A DNA stretch of 5,934 nt from Promethearchaeota archaeon (GCA_030620005.1 JAUXAJ010000302.1:1-5934); one strand, 5' to 3'. Numbered from the stretch's first letter, positions 1-5,012 are shown. A program made the numbers and translations. Notes: generated from the letters alone by a model not told the origin.

Positions 1-388
1 AAAGTTATAACGTGAAAACAATGGCTTCCGTCGGCTCCCTGGATTTTTGTCTTTTGGTTAGTGTAAATTTTTTACACTCTGATTTCGCCCTCCTTTTCCT
101 GTTTTATTTTGACCTTATCTTTAGGTCTTGCTGGCGGACGCTTCCCTTTAAAAATGCCTATCTTTAATCTTCAAAGATCTTCTTTTTAACTTGAATTTAA
201 ATATCCCGATTAACCCAAATGTGGATCTGCATTAAATTGCCAAGGTCATTTATGTGAAAAATGTGACTGGAATTGACTCTGAATGATTAGCCATCAGCGA
301 AAAATTTCAAGAGAAGTAGAGATCGAGCAATTCAAGCATTAATAATTCAAATAAAGAAAAGAAATAGATCAAAAAAGTTGTTCTTGAC
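1..388. other. Left intergenic/decayed region without an intact gene
   Basis: No intact gene is supported here. Positions 1-170 are more G+C-rich than the rest and read on the minus strand as a very charged peptide (from about 170 down, containing GKRPPARPKDK and KQEKEGEIRV). That frame is interrupted by a TAA at 74-72, after which it stays open to the window edge. It has no ATG, GTG or TTG after the preceding stop, so if it is coding at all it is a remnant or a frameshifted gene end. Positions 181-388 are AT-rich and show nothing I can name beyond a minus-strand TATA-like stretch near 196-203. The plus-strand ORF from 21 is leucine/phenylalanine-rich and looks like the antisense shadow of the charged frame. 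Confidence 0.35.
60..78. repeat. Perfect 8-bp inverted repeat with 3-nt spacer
   Basis: AGTGTAAA (60-67) and TTTACACT (71-78) are exact reverse complements around TTT. The symmetry would suit a dimeric repressor operator or an RNA hairpin. On the minus strand the TAA stop of the charged remnant lies inside it. There is no long T-run after it on either strand, so it is not an obvious terminator. Confidence 0.6.
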
Positions 389-583
389 ATGAAAGACTTG
401 TTAAACGATTTATTGTCGAAATTTAAAAAAAAATCTGATTGTTTTTGTGCGGGTATTTTCACTTTCTCAAGTTCAGGAATTTCCTTTGGTTTAGAACGAT
501 ATTCATCCTTGACAAATGGTTCTAAATTTATAACAGTTTCCGTGTATCATGGAAATAACATTGAAGTTTATAGAACATTGTAA
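389..583 (+). CDS. Small hypothetical protein (64 aa), doubtful
   Basis: This ATG-to-TAA frame encodes 64 residues. The N-terminus is lysine-rich and amphipathic (MKDLLNDLLSKFKKK), followed by a Cys-x-Cys (CFC, residues 18-20) and a Ser/Gly/Phe-rich stretch that would form beta strands. I recognise no family. No clear Shine-Dalgarno sequence precedes the ATG (the upstream bases are GTTGTTCTTGAC), and an A9 homopolymer lies at 424-432, so the start or frame could be wrong. The opposite strand has no competing long frame, and codon use is compatible with the AT-rich neighbours. The frame is short enough to be chance. Confidence 0.35.
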   Translation: MKDLLNDLLSKFKKKSDCFCAGIFTFSSSGISFGLERYSSLTNGSKFITVSVYHGNNIEVYRTL

Positions 584-597
584 TACGCACGTGAGAT

Positions 598-617
598 GAA
601 AAGAAAGAAAGAAAGAA
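598..617. repeat. Short AAAG microsatellite
   Basis: Four to five tandem copies of a GAAA/AAAG unit follow the 64-aa ORF. The stretch is simple-sequence DNA in the AT-rich spacer before the methyltransferase gene. A 12-bp direct repeat, AATAACATTGAA, flanks it (554-565 and 637-648). Confidence 0.6.
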
Positions 618-740
618 TTATTATCTAGCCATGCTTAATAACATTGAATTTTATATATATTTTGTATTTCTATAAATTAATTACCTTACAATTATATATT
701 CAACCAGCGAATATAAAAATTAATTAAAAATGGAGAGGAA

Positions 741-1412
741 ATGGTTTTAGTTAAATTTATAAAAGATATGCAAGTAAGATTGGAAGCTATACCAAATCCA
801 AGTGCGATTTTTTATAATGCTGTTATAAAAAAAATATTGAGTAAACCCGAATTAAGAATTGCTCAAAATATTGTTCAAAAAATAGATAAGGGAATATTAA
901 TCGATATTGGCTCAGGTACAGGTTTCTTATCAATTCAAATAGCAAAAAAGGTTCCAAACCTAACAATTTACGGTATTGATTTAAGTAGCAAAATGGTAGA
1001 AATTTCTTCTGGTAATGCGAGGAGATATCATAATGTAACGTTTATATTAGGAAATGCTAGAGAGCTTCCTTTTGAAACTGATTCAGTTGATTTTATCATT
1101 AGTACGGGTTCATTTCATCACTGGCAGCAACCAATTAAGGTTTTCAACGAAATCTTTCGTATAATGAAATCTAAGGGGGAAGCATGGATTTATGATGGGT
1201 GTCATAATCCGCCTAGTGAAGAAGTAGTTAAATTGAAGCGGGTACACGGCACTTTTCGTTATTTTTTATTCAGCCAAATCCAAAAATTTCATGGTTTTAA
1301 ATGGGAAGTATACAATACTAAAATAAAAAAGCTTCTTGAGCACACTAAATTCAAAAAAAACTTTCAAATGATACTGGAAGATGGTTGGATGAAGATTATT
1401 CTTAGCAAATGA
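741..1412 (+). CDS. Class I SAM-dependent methyltransferase
   Basis: This 223-residue protein is a cytosolic class I (Rossmann-fold) methyltransferase that transfers a methyl group from S-adenosylmethionine. Motif I is LIDIGSGTG at residues 53-61. The acidic residue that binds the SAM ribose is D80 in YGIDLS. The motif II-like segment GNARELPF is at 104-111 and the strand VDFIISTGSFHHW at 116-128, the arrangement of the UbiE/MenG-like and Methyltransf_11 group. The C-terminal third (from about 150) is Lys/Phe-rich and not conserved in a way I recognise, so the substrate is unknown. The start is supported by GGAGAGG at 732-738; the ATG at 730 is in another frame. The stop TGA overlaps the ATG of the next ORF (ATGA, 1409-1412), which implies translational coupling. 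TATA-like stretches lie near 650-720. Confidence 0.88.
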   Translation: MVLVKFIKDMQVRLEAIPNPSAIFYNAVIKKILSKPELRIAQNIVQKIDKGILIDIGSGTGFLSIQIAKKVPNLTIYGIDLSSKMVEISSGNARRYHNVTFILGNARELPFETDSVDFIISTGSFHHWQQPIKVFNEIFRIMKSKGEAWIYDGCHNPPSEEVVKLKRVHGTFRYFLFSQIQKFHGFKWEVYNTKIKKLLEHTKFKKNFQMILEDGWMKIILSK

Positions 1413-1607
1413 GAAAATTATCTAAAATTAGTAATTATGAAGTGAGCTACTTTCCGATTGAATTGAAGGGGAAATTTATCGAAAAAATAAAAATGCTTGA
1501 CAAGTTCGAGAATAAGGATTTTTCTGCTATAGAACCTGAATTGAATTCTCAAGACCCAAGAATTTGAGCTTTTTGATTTGAAAAAATCAAATCTGGACAT
1601 GTTTTGA
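1409..1607 (+). CDS. Small protein coupled to the methyltransferase, apparent 1-nt frameshift
   Basis: The ATG overlaps the methyltransferase stop as ATGA. As given, the frame makes 52 residues (MRKLSKISNYEV...LNSQDPRI) and stops at 1565-1567. Removing one C from the CCC run at 1555-1557 moves translation into a frame that continues ...LNSQDQEFELFDLKKSNLDMF and stops at 1605-1607, giving 65 residues. The extension has the charged, low-glycine character of the rest of the protein, and the corrected stop lies 5 nt before a T9 run, where a gene end would be expected. The indel could be an assembly error, a true mutation or, less likely, recoding. I recognise no family. The overlap suggests a partner or accessory of the methyltransferase, or the remaining N-terminus of a once larger protein. 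Confidence 0.55.
1572..1591 (+). repeat. 8-bp hairpin with GAAA loop at the end of the small ORF
   Basis: TTTGATTT (1572-1579) and AAATCAAA (1584-1591) pair perfectly around a GAAA tetraloop. If the frameshift-corrected ORF is real, the hairpin lies inside its last codons. It sits just after the position where the frame must change, so a role in recoding cannot be excluded. A stem of A-T pairs with one G-C pair is weak, and it may simply be AT-rich coding sequence. Confidence 0.4.
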
Positions 1608-1612
1608 AAAGC

Positions 1613-1621
1613 TTTTTTTTT
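1613..1621 (+). terminator. T9 archaeal-type terminator of the methyltransferase unit
   Basis: Nine consecutive T residues begin 5 nt after the corrected stop codon of the small ORF. Archaeal RNA polymerase terminates at such U-tracts without a required hairpin. A weak long-range stem (AGCTTTT 1567-1573 with AAAAGCT 1607-1613) may add to it. Confidence 0.55.
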
Positions 1622-1626
1622 AAATA
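1618..1626 (+). promoter_or_regulatory. TATA-like box in front of the candidate ncRNA
   Basis: TTTTAAATA matches the archaeal TATA-box core and is centred at about 1622. Typical spacing of 25-27 nt puts the transcription start near 1647-1649, at the left edge of the G+C-richer island. It overlaps the T9 terminator, so termination of the upstream unit and initiation here would be adjacent. In this AT-rich sequence a chance match is possible. Confidence 0.35.
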
Positions 1627-1643
1627 AAAAAAAAAAAAAAAAA
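1626..1643 (-). terminator. T18 run on the minus strand, candidate terminator of the zinc-ribbon genes
   Basis: An uninterrupted A18 on the plus strand is T18 on the minus strand. It is the first long T-run downstream of the minus-strand zinc-ribbon genes, so with the plus-strand T9 at 1613-1621 it makes a back-to-back terminator between convergent units. A homopolymer this long is also a place where the assembled length is unreliable. Confidence 0.5.
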
Positions 1644-1776
1644 GCCACAACCCGACGAAATCGTCGAAAACTCCGTGAACGTGTGTGCGGTCTGCTTCAA
1701 TTCTGCGAGAAGCGCTTACCAATTGGAAATCGCTCGGAAATCTTGCAAGACTTAACCGTTTTTAATTTTTTTTTTT
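1644..1776 (+). ncRNA. Candidate unidentified ncRNA (G+C-richer island)
   Basis: About 115 nt here are clearly G+C-richer than the surrounding AT-rich DNA, the usual sign of a structured RNA gene in such genomes. On the plus strand there is a TATA-like box about 26 nt upstream and a T5-AA-T11 run (1759-1776) at the end, so promoter, body and terminator are in order. Local pairings include CGACG/CGTCG around AAAT at the 5' side, GCTTC/GAAGC, and AGCG/CGCT enclosing CCAATTGG. I find no tRNA cloverleaf, no C/D boxes, no SRP helix 8 and no RNase P core. Alternatives are a minus-strand RNA ending at the T18, or a decayed coding region: the plus-strand frame is open across it (containing RRNRRKLRERVCGL) but has no start codon. 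Confidence 0.4.
1759..1776 (+). terminator. T5-AA-T11 run ending the candidate ncRNA
   Basis: Five T, two A and eleven T follow the G+C-richer island directly. This is a good archaeal U-tract terminator for plus-strand transcription. Confidence 0.45.
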
Positions 1777-1825
1777 CCTAATTTTCCTTTGATCTTAGTT
1801 TTTAGTTTTTTCACCGTCATTTTAG

Positions 1826-2260
1826 TCAATCTTGCTTCTTAGCTTGTTCGTTATACTCCTTAATTATTTCGTAGCAATCCTTGCATGAGATTTCCATTGG
1901 AGAGTAATTGGGAACATTTCTTTTCCATTCTTCGTTGGAAACGTTAAAGAATTCAGGATTTAATTCCCCGCATCGACAACAGACGGTTGGGAAGTAAATA
2001 AACGGTTTCCTGCCTTTTTTCAAGACAATGGTTTCCCATTCGCTCCATTCTAAACGAGTCAACTCTGGTTTACCAAAATAGATGGCTGGACATTCGCATG
2101 AAATCAATTGCGTGCCGCAAAATGGGCAATCCTCCAGCTGACACGGAAAAATTCGGTGATACTGACCTTGTTTAGCACCACAGCACCGACATTTCGCGTC
2201 TTTAAACAAACTTCTCTTGTACTGACGATCCTTTTGTATCAAATTAACTTTTCTGGACAA
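1826..2260 (-). CDS. Cys-rich zinc-ribbon protein (144 aa)
   Basis: The protein has 13 cysteines grouped like zinc-binding knuckles: C24-R-C-C27, C45-P-F-C48 followed by C55-E-C57 (CPFCGTQLISCEC), C94-C-R-C97 and C126-K-D-C129. They could form two or three zinc ribbons. The segment between (residues 60-93) is Trp/Glu-rich, and the C-terminus (130-144) is a charged helix. No enzyme motif or membrane segment is visible. Likely roles are nucleic-acid or protein binding, but the family is not recognised. Translation starts at TTG (2260-2258), because an in-frame TAA lies two codons upstream and the next Met is residue 122. Only a weak GAG precedes it, so a later start at another TTG is possible. 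It lies downstream of a second zinc-ribbon gene on the same strand, and the two may share a transcript ending at T18 (1643-1626). Confidence 0.7.
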   Translation of the reverse strand: MSRKVNLIQKDRQYKRSLFKDAKCRCCGAKQGQYHRIFPCQLEDCPFCGTQLISCECPAIYFGKPELTRLEWSEWETIVLKKGRKPFIYFPTVCCRCGELNPEFFNVSNEEWKRNVPNYSPMEISCKDCYEIIKEYNEQAKKQD

Positions 2261-2303
2261 ATTTTATATCTCTTTTTTCAAAAATAAATAATTATAATTT
2301 TTT

Positions 2304-2313
2304 CTCTTAAGAG
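2304..2313. repeat. 10-bp palindrome between the two zinc-ribbon genes
   Basis: CTCTTAAGAG is a perfect palindrome in the 60-nt spacer, just past the upstream gene's stop. It could be a protein-binding site. There is no T-run of more than five on the minus strand in this spacer, so read-through from the upstream gene into the downstream one is plausible. Confidence 0.35.
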
Positions 2314-2320
2314 TTTAACC

Positions 2321-2551
2321 TTAATCGTCACCTCTATCGTAATAAGGACATTTCAATTCAGTTCCATCACAATATTCAAAATGACCTTTCTCGCTGCACG
2401 ATTTTCTACAATATTCCTCTTGAAAACATTCCGGACAATATGCGAATTCGCCCAACTCATTTATTTCAGAAGCTTTCAATTTCGCCCCACAATTCGCGCA
2501 CTCGATCCTGTTTCCTGGTATTAGTGGATCTAACTCGTTTTTATTGGACAT
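2321..2551 (-). CDS. Small zinc-ribbon protein (76 aa)
   Basis: From the preferred start the protein is 76 residues with eight cysteines: C18-A-N-C21 and C39-P-E-C42 form a classic four-Cys zinc ribbon 17 residues apart. A second cluster, C48-R-K-S-C52 with H57, C61 and C68, could hold another metal. The rest is acidic and soluble, ending YYDRGDD. The start is chosen at 2551: AAGGAGG (2563-2557) is a strong Shine-Dalgarno sequence 5 nt before this ATG, whereas an in-frame ATG at 2566 would place that sequence inside the coding region. Family and target are unknown; such ribbons often bind nucleic acid or scaffold protein complexes. It is the first gene of the minus-strand zinc-ribbon pair and has the CTTGA-repeat region upstream. 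Confidence 0.78.
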   Translation of the reverse strand: MSNKNELDPLIPGNRIECANCGAKLKASEINELGEFAYCPECFQEEYCRKSCSEKGHFEYCDGTELKCPYYDRGDD

Positions 2552-2797
2552 TTCTTCCTCCTTCATTTTTATCTTAATTAATTAATAATCATTGTGATTC
2601 TGTATTTTTAAAGAAAAACTCCTTGTATATTTTTTAAAAAATTTTTTTGATAATTCTTGATTTTTGGTAATTCTTAATAAAATCGTAAAAAATCTTGAAA
2701 TTTAAACTTGATTTTTTTCAAGATATCTTGACATTTTTAAAGTTTAGTTTTTTCAATTTATCTTAAAATTTTTTAAGTATAGGATGCAATATTTAAA
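2552..2797. promoter_or_regulatory. AT-rich control region with CTTGA-type inverted repeats
   Basis: The stretch upstream of the zinc-ribbon pair is almost pure A/T and holds several symmetrical elements: ATTTTTTAAAAAAT (2629-2642), CTTGA/TCAAG around T6 (2707-2722), the 14-bp perfect palindrome TCAAGATATCTTGA (2718-2731) and a CTTAAAA/TTTTAAG hairpin (2762-2777). CTTGA or TCAAG cores recur four to five times between about 2650 and 2735. Near-copies ATAATTCTTGAT and GTAATTCTTAAT lie about 20 nt apart. This could be an operator array or promoter region for the minus-strand genes. The base composition makes chance palindromes common, so only the TCAAGATATCTTGA element stands out. Confidence 0.4.
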
Positions 2798-3057
2798 ATG
2801 AAGAAATCTTTTTCCCAATTCTTAAAAGAAAAAAATTCATTTTCCTTATTCTCTCCGAAAATTATTTCACGAGTTACAGTGAAGAAGTTAGCAAAAAAAA
2901 AGAGGACTATGGAATTACTAAGTATACTCCGGAAATTTTAAACCTTATCGATAAGGTCAAGGGCGAGTTTCAAATAAAGACGCCCGGATATGGTAAGGCC
3001 GTCGCTGAAATTTGCTCTTTTTCGCTCGATATGAAAAAAGACTTATATGAAGCTTAG
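2798..3057 (+). pseudogene. Frameshifted small ORF of unknown family
   Basis: Positions 2902-3054 read as a convincing coding stretch (contains TPEILNLIDKVKG and KTPGYGKAVAEICSF), with mostly R-N-Y-type codons and two stops in tandem (TAG TAG, 3055-3060). The frame is open from 2797 but contains no start codon. An ATG at 2798 opens a different frame (MKKSFSQFLKEKNS...). The two join if one A is added to the A9 run at 2893-2901, giving an 86-residue protein. A homopolymer indel, real or from sequencing, is therefore the simplest explanation. I recognise no domain. Its GCC, GTC, GGC and AAG codons are more G+C-rich at third positions than its neighbours, which could mean transfer from another source. 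It converges on rnpB. Confidence 0.4.
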
Positions 3058-3065
3058 TAGGTTTT

Positions 3066-3079
3066 AAAAAAAAAGAAAA
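3066..3079 (-). terminator. T-run terminator of RNase P RNA
   Basis: Reading the minus strand, the 3' strand of helix P1 is followed after one base by TTTT, C and then nine T. This is an archaeal U-tract terminator placed exactly at the expected 3' end of the RNA. Confidence 0.7.
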
Positions 3080-3080
3080 T

Positions 3081-3409
3081 AGACGAGTGACAGATATACC
3101 CGCCTTTCTGTACCATTTTCGTCGCCGAATAATGGGTGGGGCATCAAACTATGCGGCCTACCTAAAACTCGTATCGAGGCTTCATCGTTTTCATTTGGCC
3201 TTGCACCAAGGTTCTAGCTCGTTCCAACCGTTCCCTCTAACAATTTCTTTGGCTTATTTCCAAGTCATTAATGTGCGCAAGAGGGCAGTGTCGTTTCAGT
3301 TGCTAAAATACGGTTCTCACCGTAGTAGTTCTCTACTCCTTGCTCGATAATGTGAGGCGAGGTTCCTCAGCGGGTCAAGCCTATTGTCAGCCCCATTTAT
3401 CACGCGTCT
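3081..3409 (-). ncRNA. rnpB: RNase P RNA
   Basis: This is the catalytic RNA that removes 5' leaders from tRNA precursors. Read on the minus strand, the ends pair as P1: AGACGCGTGA (3409-3400) with TCACTCGTCT (3090-3081), 9 of 10 positions paired. Helix P4 is ACC-U-CGCCU (3363-3355) with AGGCGGGT (3105-3098): three pairs, a single bulged U (3360) and five pairs, exactly the universal geometry. The 3' strand follows the conserved ACAGAA (CR-V). GCAAGGCCAAAT (3204-3193) and GGTAGGCCGC (3162-3153) match the conserved stretches around P15 in type A RNase P RNA. P8-like AGTAG-AGAA-CTACT and P9-like ACGGT-GAGA-ACCGT hairpins (about 3337-3310) and a P12 stem CCCTCT/AGAGGG are also present. The length of about 329 nt is normal. 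The usual GGAAAGUCC of CR-I is replaced here by GGAACCUCG, with matching changes on the other P4 strand. Confidence 0.9.
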
Positions 3410-3431
3410 GTTTGTAAAAAAGGAAATGATG

Positions 3432-3441
3432 ATATTTAAAA
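3432..3441 (-). promoter_or_regulatory. TATA box of rnpB
   Basis: On the minus strand TTTTAAATAT is centred near 3436, 26-27 nt before the first paired base of P1 (3409). It is preceded by the purine-rich AGAAAG, a fair BRE. Spacing and sequence are those of an archaeal promoter, so rnpB likely has its own start site despite following the DUF6485-type gene. Confidence 0.6.
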
Positions 3442-3461
3442 CTTTCTATGCATGGAATTAC

Positions 3462-3668
3462 TTAATTCTTAATCAGGCTCGCAAAATATTCGAAACTCCT
3501 ATTATAACTTTTTTCAGCTTCTTCGGAAATCTTAGCAAAAGTACATCCAGGCAATTGATTCATTGCTAAATGATAGGAAATGCATTCACAACATTTTCCT
3601 CTTCTTGAACAACTTGAATAGGTACAAGCACACGATTTTTTTCTATCTTCCTGACCACACTCTGTCAT
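3462..3668 (-). CDS. Small Cys-rich protein, DUF6485-like
   Basis: The 68-residue protein carries a dense cysteine pattern: C4, C13-A-C15, C20, C26-C27-E-C29 and C42, with H33. The core CACTYSSCSRRGKCCEC, then a YH-x(5)-LPGC segment and a tail with SYNRSFEYFA, matches my memory of the DUF6485 family found in anaerobic bacteria and archaea. The function is unknown; the Cys/His set looks like a metal-binding or redox site, without signal peptide or membrane segment. The ATG at 3668 is preceded by GGAA, a weak Shine-Dalgarno sequence, and no longer in-frame start exists nearby. The gene stands 52 nt upstream of rnpB on the same strand. The C45 gene is transcribed away from it across a 294-nt spacer. 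Confidence 0.75.
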   Translation of the reverse strand: MTECGQEDRKKSCACTYSSCSRRGKCCECISYHLAMNQLPGCTFAKISEEAEKSYNRSFEYFASLIKN

Positions 3669-3962
3669 GTTTCCATCAATTTAAAAACGACTAAATTAAA
3701 TTACTTTATTTGTTTTAGTATAATCCTTAATCTTTTAATAATTTCAATAAATATAGCTCATGTTTGGATCATAATATTCAACAATAAGAGTTTATATATA
3801 ACTCCCATCGGGGAAAAAAAGGATTATATTAACTTTATAATGAATTCAATAAATATATTTAAGAATTGAATCATGGTATAAAGAGTTCAATATTAAATTG
3901 AATAATTAAGTATTTAACCAATAATTCTCTTTACATGTTAACTATCTATATATTAGCTAGTA
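3669..3962. promoter_or_regulatory. Divergent intergenic region upstream of the C45-M19 operon
   Basis: This is a 294-nt AT-rich spacer between divergent genes and must hold promoters for both. The repeat TTCAATAAATATA occurs twice in direct orientation (3743-3755 and 3845-3857), and ATTGAAT/ATTCAAT-like words recur between 3838 and 3905, as if forming a binding-site cluster. TTTACAT (3931-3937) lies about 28 nt before the C45 start codon and could serve a leaderless or short-leader transcript; CTATATATTA (about 3946-3955) is nearer. TCCC-ATCG-GGGA near 3802-3813 is a small isolated stem. No ORF of substance is visible. Confidence 0.4.
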
Positions 3963-5006
3963 ATGAAGAACCAGAATATTTTTCCCTGTGTTAGGGTAAA
4001 TGGAACACACTTCGAAACTGGATTTAAAATTGGGCAGCATTTCAAGGAGAGGATCCAGCGGGCTTTCCAAGAATGCAAAGCACTAAATGATTTGCAAAAA
4101 TTAGACCAAGAAAAACCAGAAAGGATAGATAAAGTAGAATCTCTAGCAAAAAAGCACTTTCCTCAATACATGGATGAGATTATAGGCGTTGCAGAAGGTT
4201 CGTGCGTGGATTATCGAGCAATTCTAGTCGCGAATTTTCGTCATGTTCCTCCCAAGGATGATCGTATCGAAAATTGTTCAACAGTAATATTCAAGCGTCA
4301 AAACGACATAATTCTGGCTCATAATGAGGATTTTGAAAGCATTTCAGGTAAATATTCTTATTTAGTGATGGTAGAATTAGAAAATGGGACAAGTTTTTTT
4401 GCTCACGCTTACCCTGGTTGCATTCCAGGGATTTCATTTGGATTTAATTCTCACGGCATTGTTGTTACTACTAATAGTTTGCCTAATCCTATTAAGAGAA
4501 TAGGATTAACCAGAATATTTTTCGGCCGATCAATTTTGGAGGCAAAAACATTACATGATGCTATCAATCGAGCACAAAGCTTAACACCTAGATCTGGAGG
4601 AGCAAGTTATAATATTGCATCAATGCGAGAAAAAAAGATAATCAATCTTGAAACTACGGCAGAAGAATCGTGTTTAACGGAGATATCTGATGTATACATG
4701 CATACGAACCATTACATCTCCGAAAAATTTAATCAGATCCCGCAGCCTAAATTTGGAGACTCGAAGGTAAGATATAGGCGTGGCATGTCGCTCCTCCCTG
4801 ATACAAAAAGAACTGGAAAAGGTGCTCTTTCAATTTTGTCTGATAAATATATGTTTTTTAATGCTTTAAAAGGACCTTCGGGATATTTGCTCGATACTAT
4901 TTGTACTGCCATTTTTAATGTTTCTACTACTATAAATTTAAAGCTTCATCCACATGACAGGGAAAAAAAAGAATACATGCAATTTTCACTAAATGACTTG
5001 GAATGA
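3963..5006 (+). CDS. C45-family autoproteolytic acyltransferase/amidohydrolase
   Basis: This 347-residue protein is an N-terminal-nucleophile hydrolase of the peptidase C45 / acyl-CoA:6-aminopenicillanate acyltransferase-like family. Members are made as a proenzyme that cleaves itself just before a Cys, which then serves as nucleophile on amide or N-acyl bonds. The N-terminal GTHFETGFKIGQHFKERI (14-31) is the family's opening motif. Cys105 in ENCSTV is the predicted cleavage site and nucleophile (codon 4275-4277), followed by HNEDFE (120-125), GFNSHGIVVTTNS (160-172), ASYNIASM (214-221) and HTNHY (247-251), in family order. Length is typical and no signal peptide is seen, so it is likely cytosolic. 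An in-frame TAG three codons upstream fixes the start. The M19 gene follows after 6 nt, so the two are an operon. The true substrate is unknown; penicillin chemistry should not be assumed. Confidence 0.88.
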   Translation: MKNQNIFPCVRVNGTHFETGFKIGQHFKERIQRAFQECKALNDLQKLDQEKPERIDKVESLAKKHFPQYMDEIIGVAEGSCVDYRAILVANFRHVPPKDDRIENCSTVIFKRQNDIILAHNEDFESISGKYSYLVMVELENGTSFFAHAYPGCIPGISFGFNSHGIVVTTNSLPNPIKRIGLTRIFFGRSILEAKTLHDAINRAQSLTPRSGGASYNIASMREKKIINLETTAEESCLTEISDVYMHTNHYISEKFNQIPQPKFGDSKVRYRRGMSLLPDTKRTGKGALSILSDKYMFFNALKGPSGYLLDTICTAIFNVSTTINLKLHPHDREKKEYMQFSLNDLE

Positions 5007-5012
5007 TAAATT

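Noticed and set aside
21..168. Plus-strand 48-aa Leu/Phe-rich ORF that could pass for a membrane peptide
   Set aside because: It looks like the antisense shadow of the charged minus-strand frame and has no Shine-Dalgarno sequence.
1418..1648. Minus-strand 76-aa Phe/Lys-rich ORF
   Set aside because: Its start is made of the A18 homopolymer and the rest is antisense to the small coupled ORF; the F-rich composition is a shadow of the A-rich plus strand.
1644..1760. Possible tRNA because of a TTCAATT T-loop-like word
   Set aside because: The flanking bases do not form a 5-bp T stem, and no acceptor or anticodon arm can be drawn.
3087..3350. Plus-strand 87-aa ORF rich in His/Arg/Ser
   Set aside because: It lies entirely antisense to the RNase P RNA gene, whose helices and conserved motifs explain the sequence.
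3384..3569. Plus-strand 61-aa ORF
   Set aside because: It is antisense to the DUF6485-like gene and the rnpB promoter, and has no ribosome-binding site or recognisable motif.
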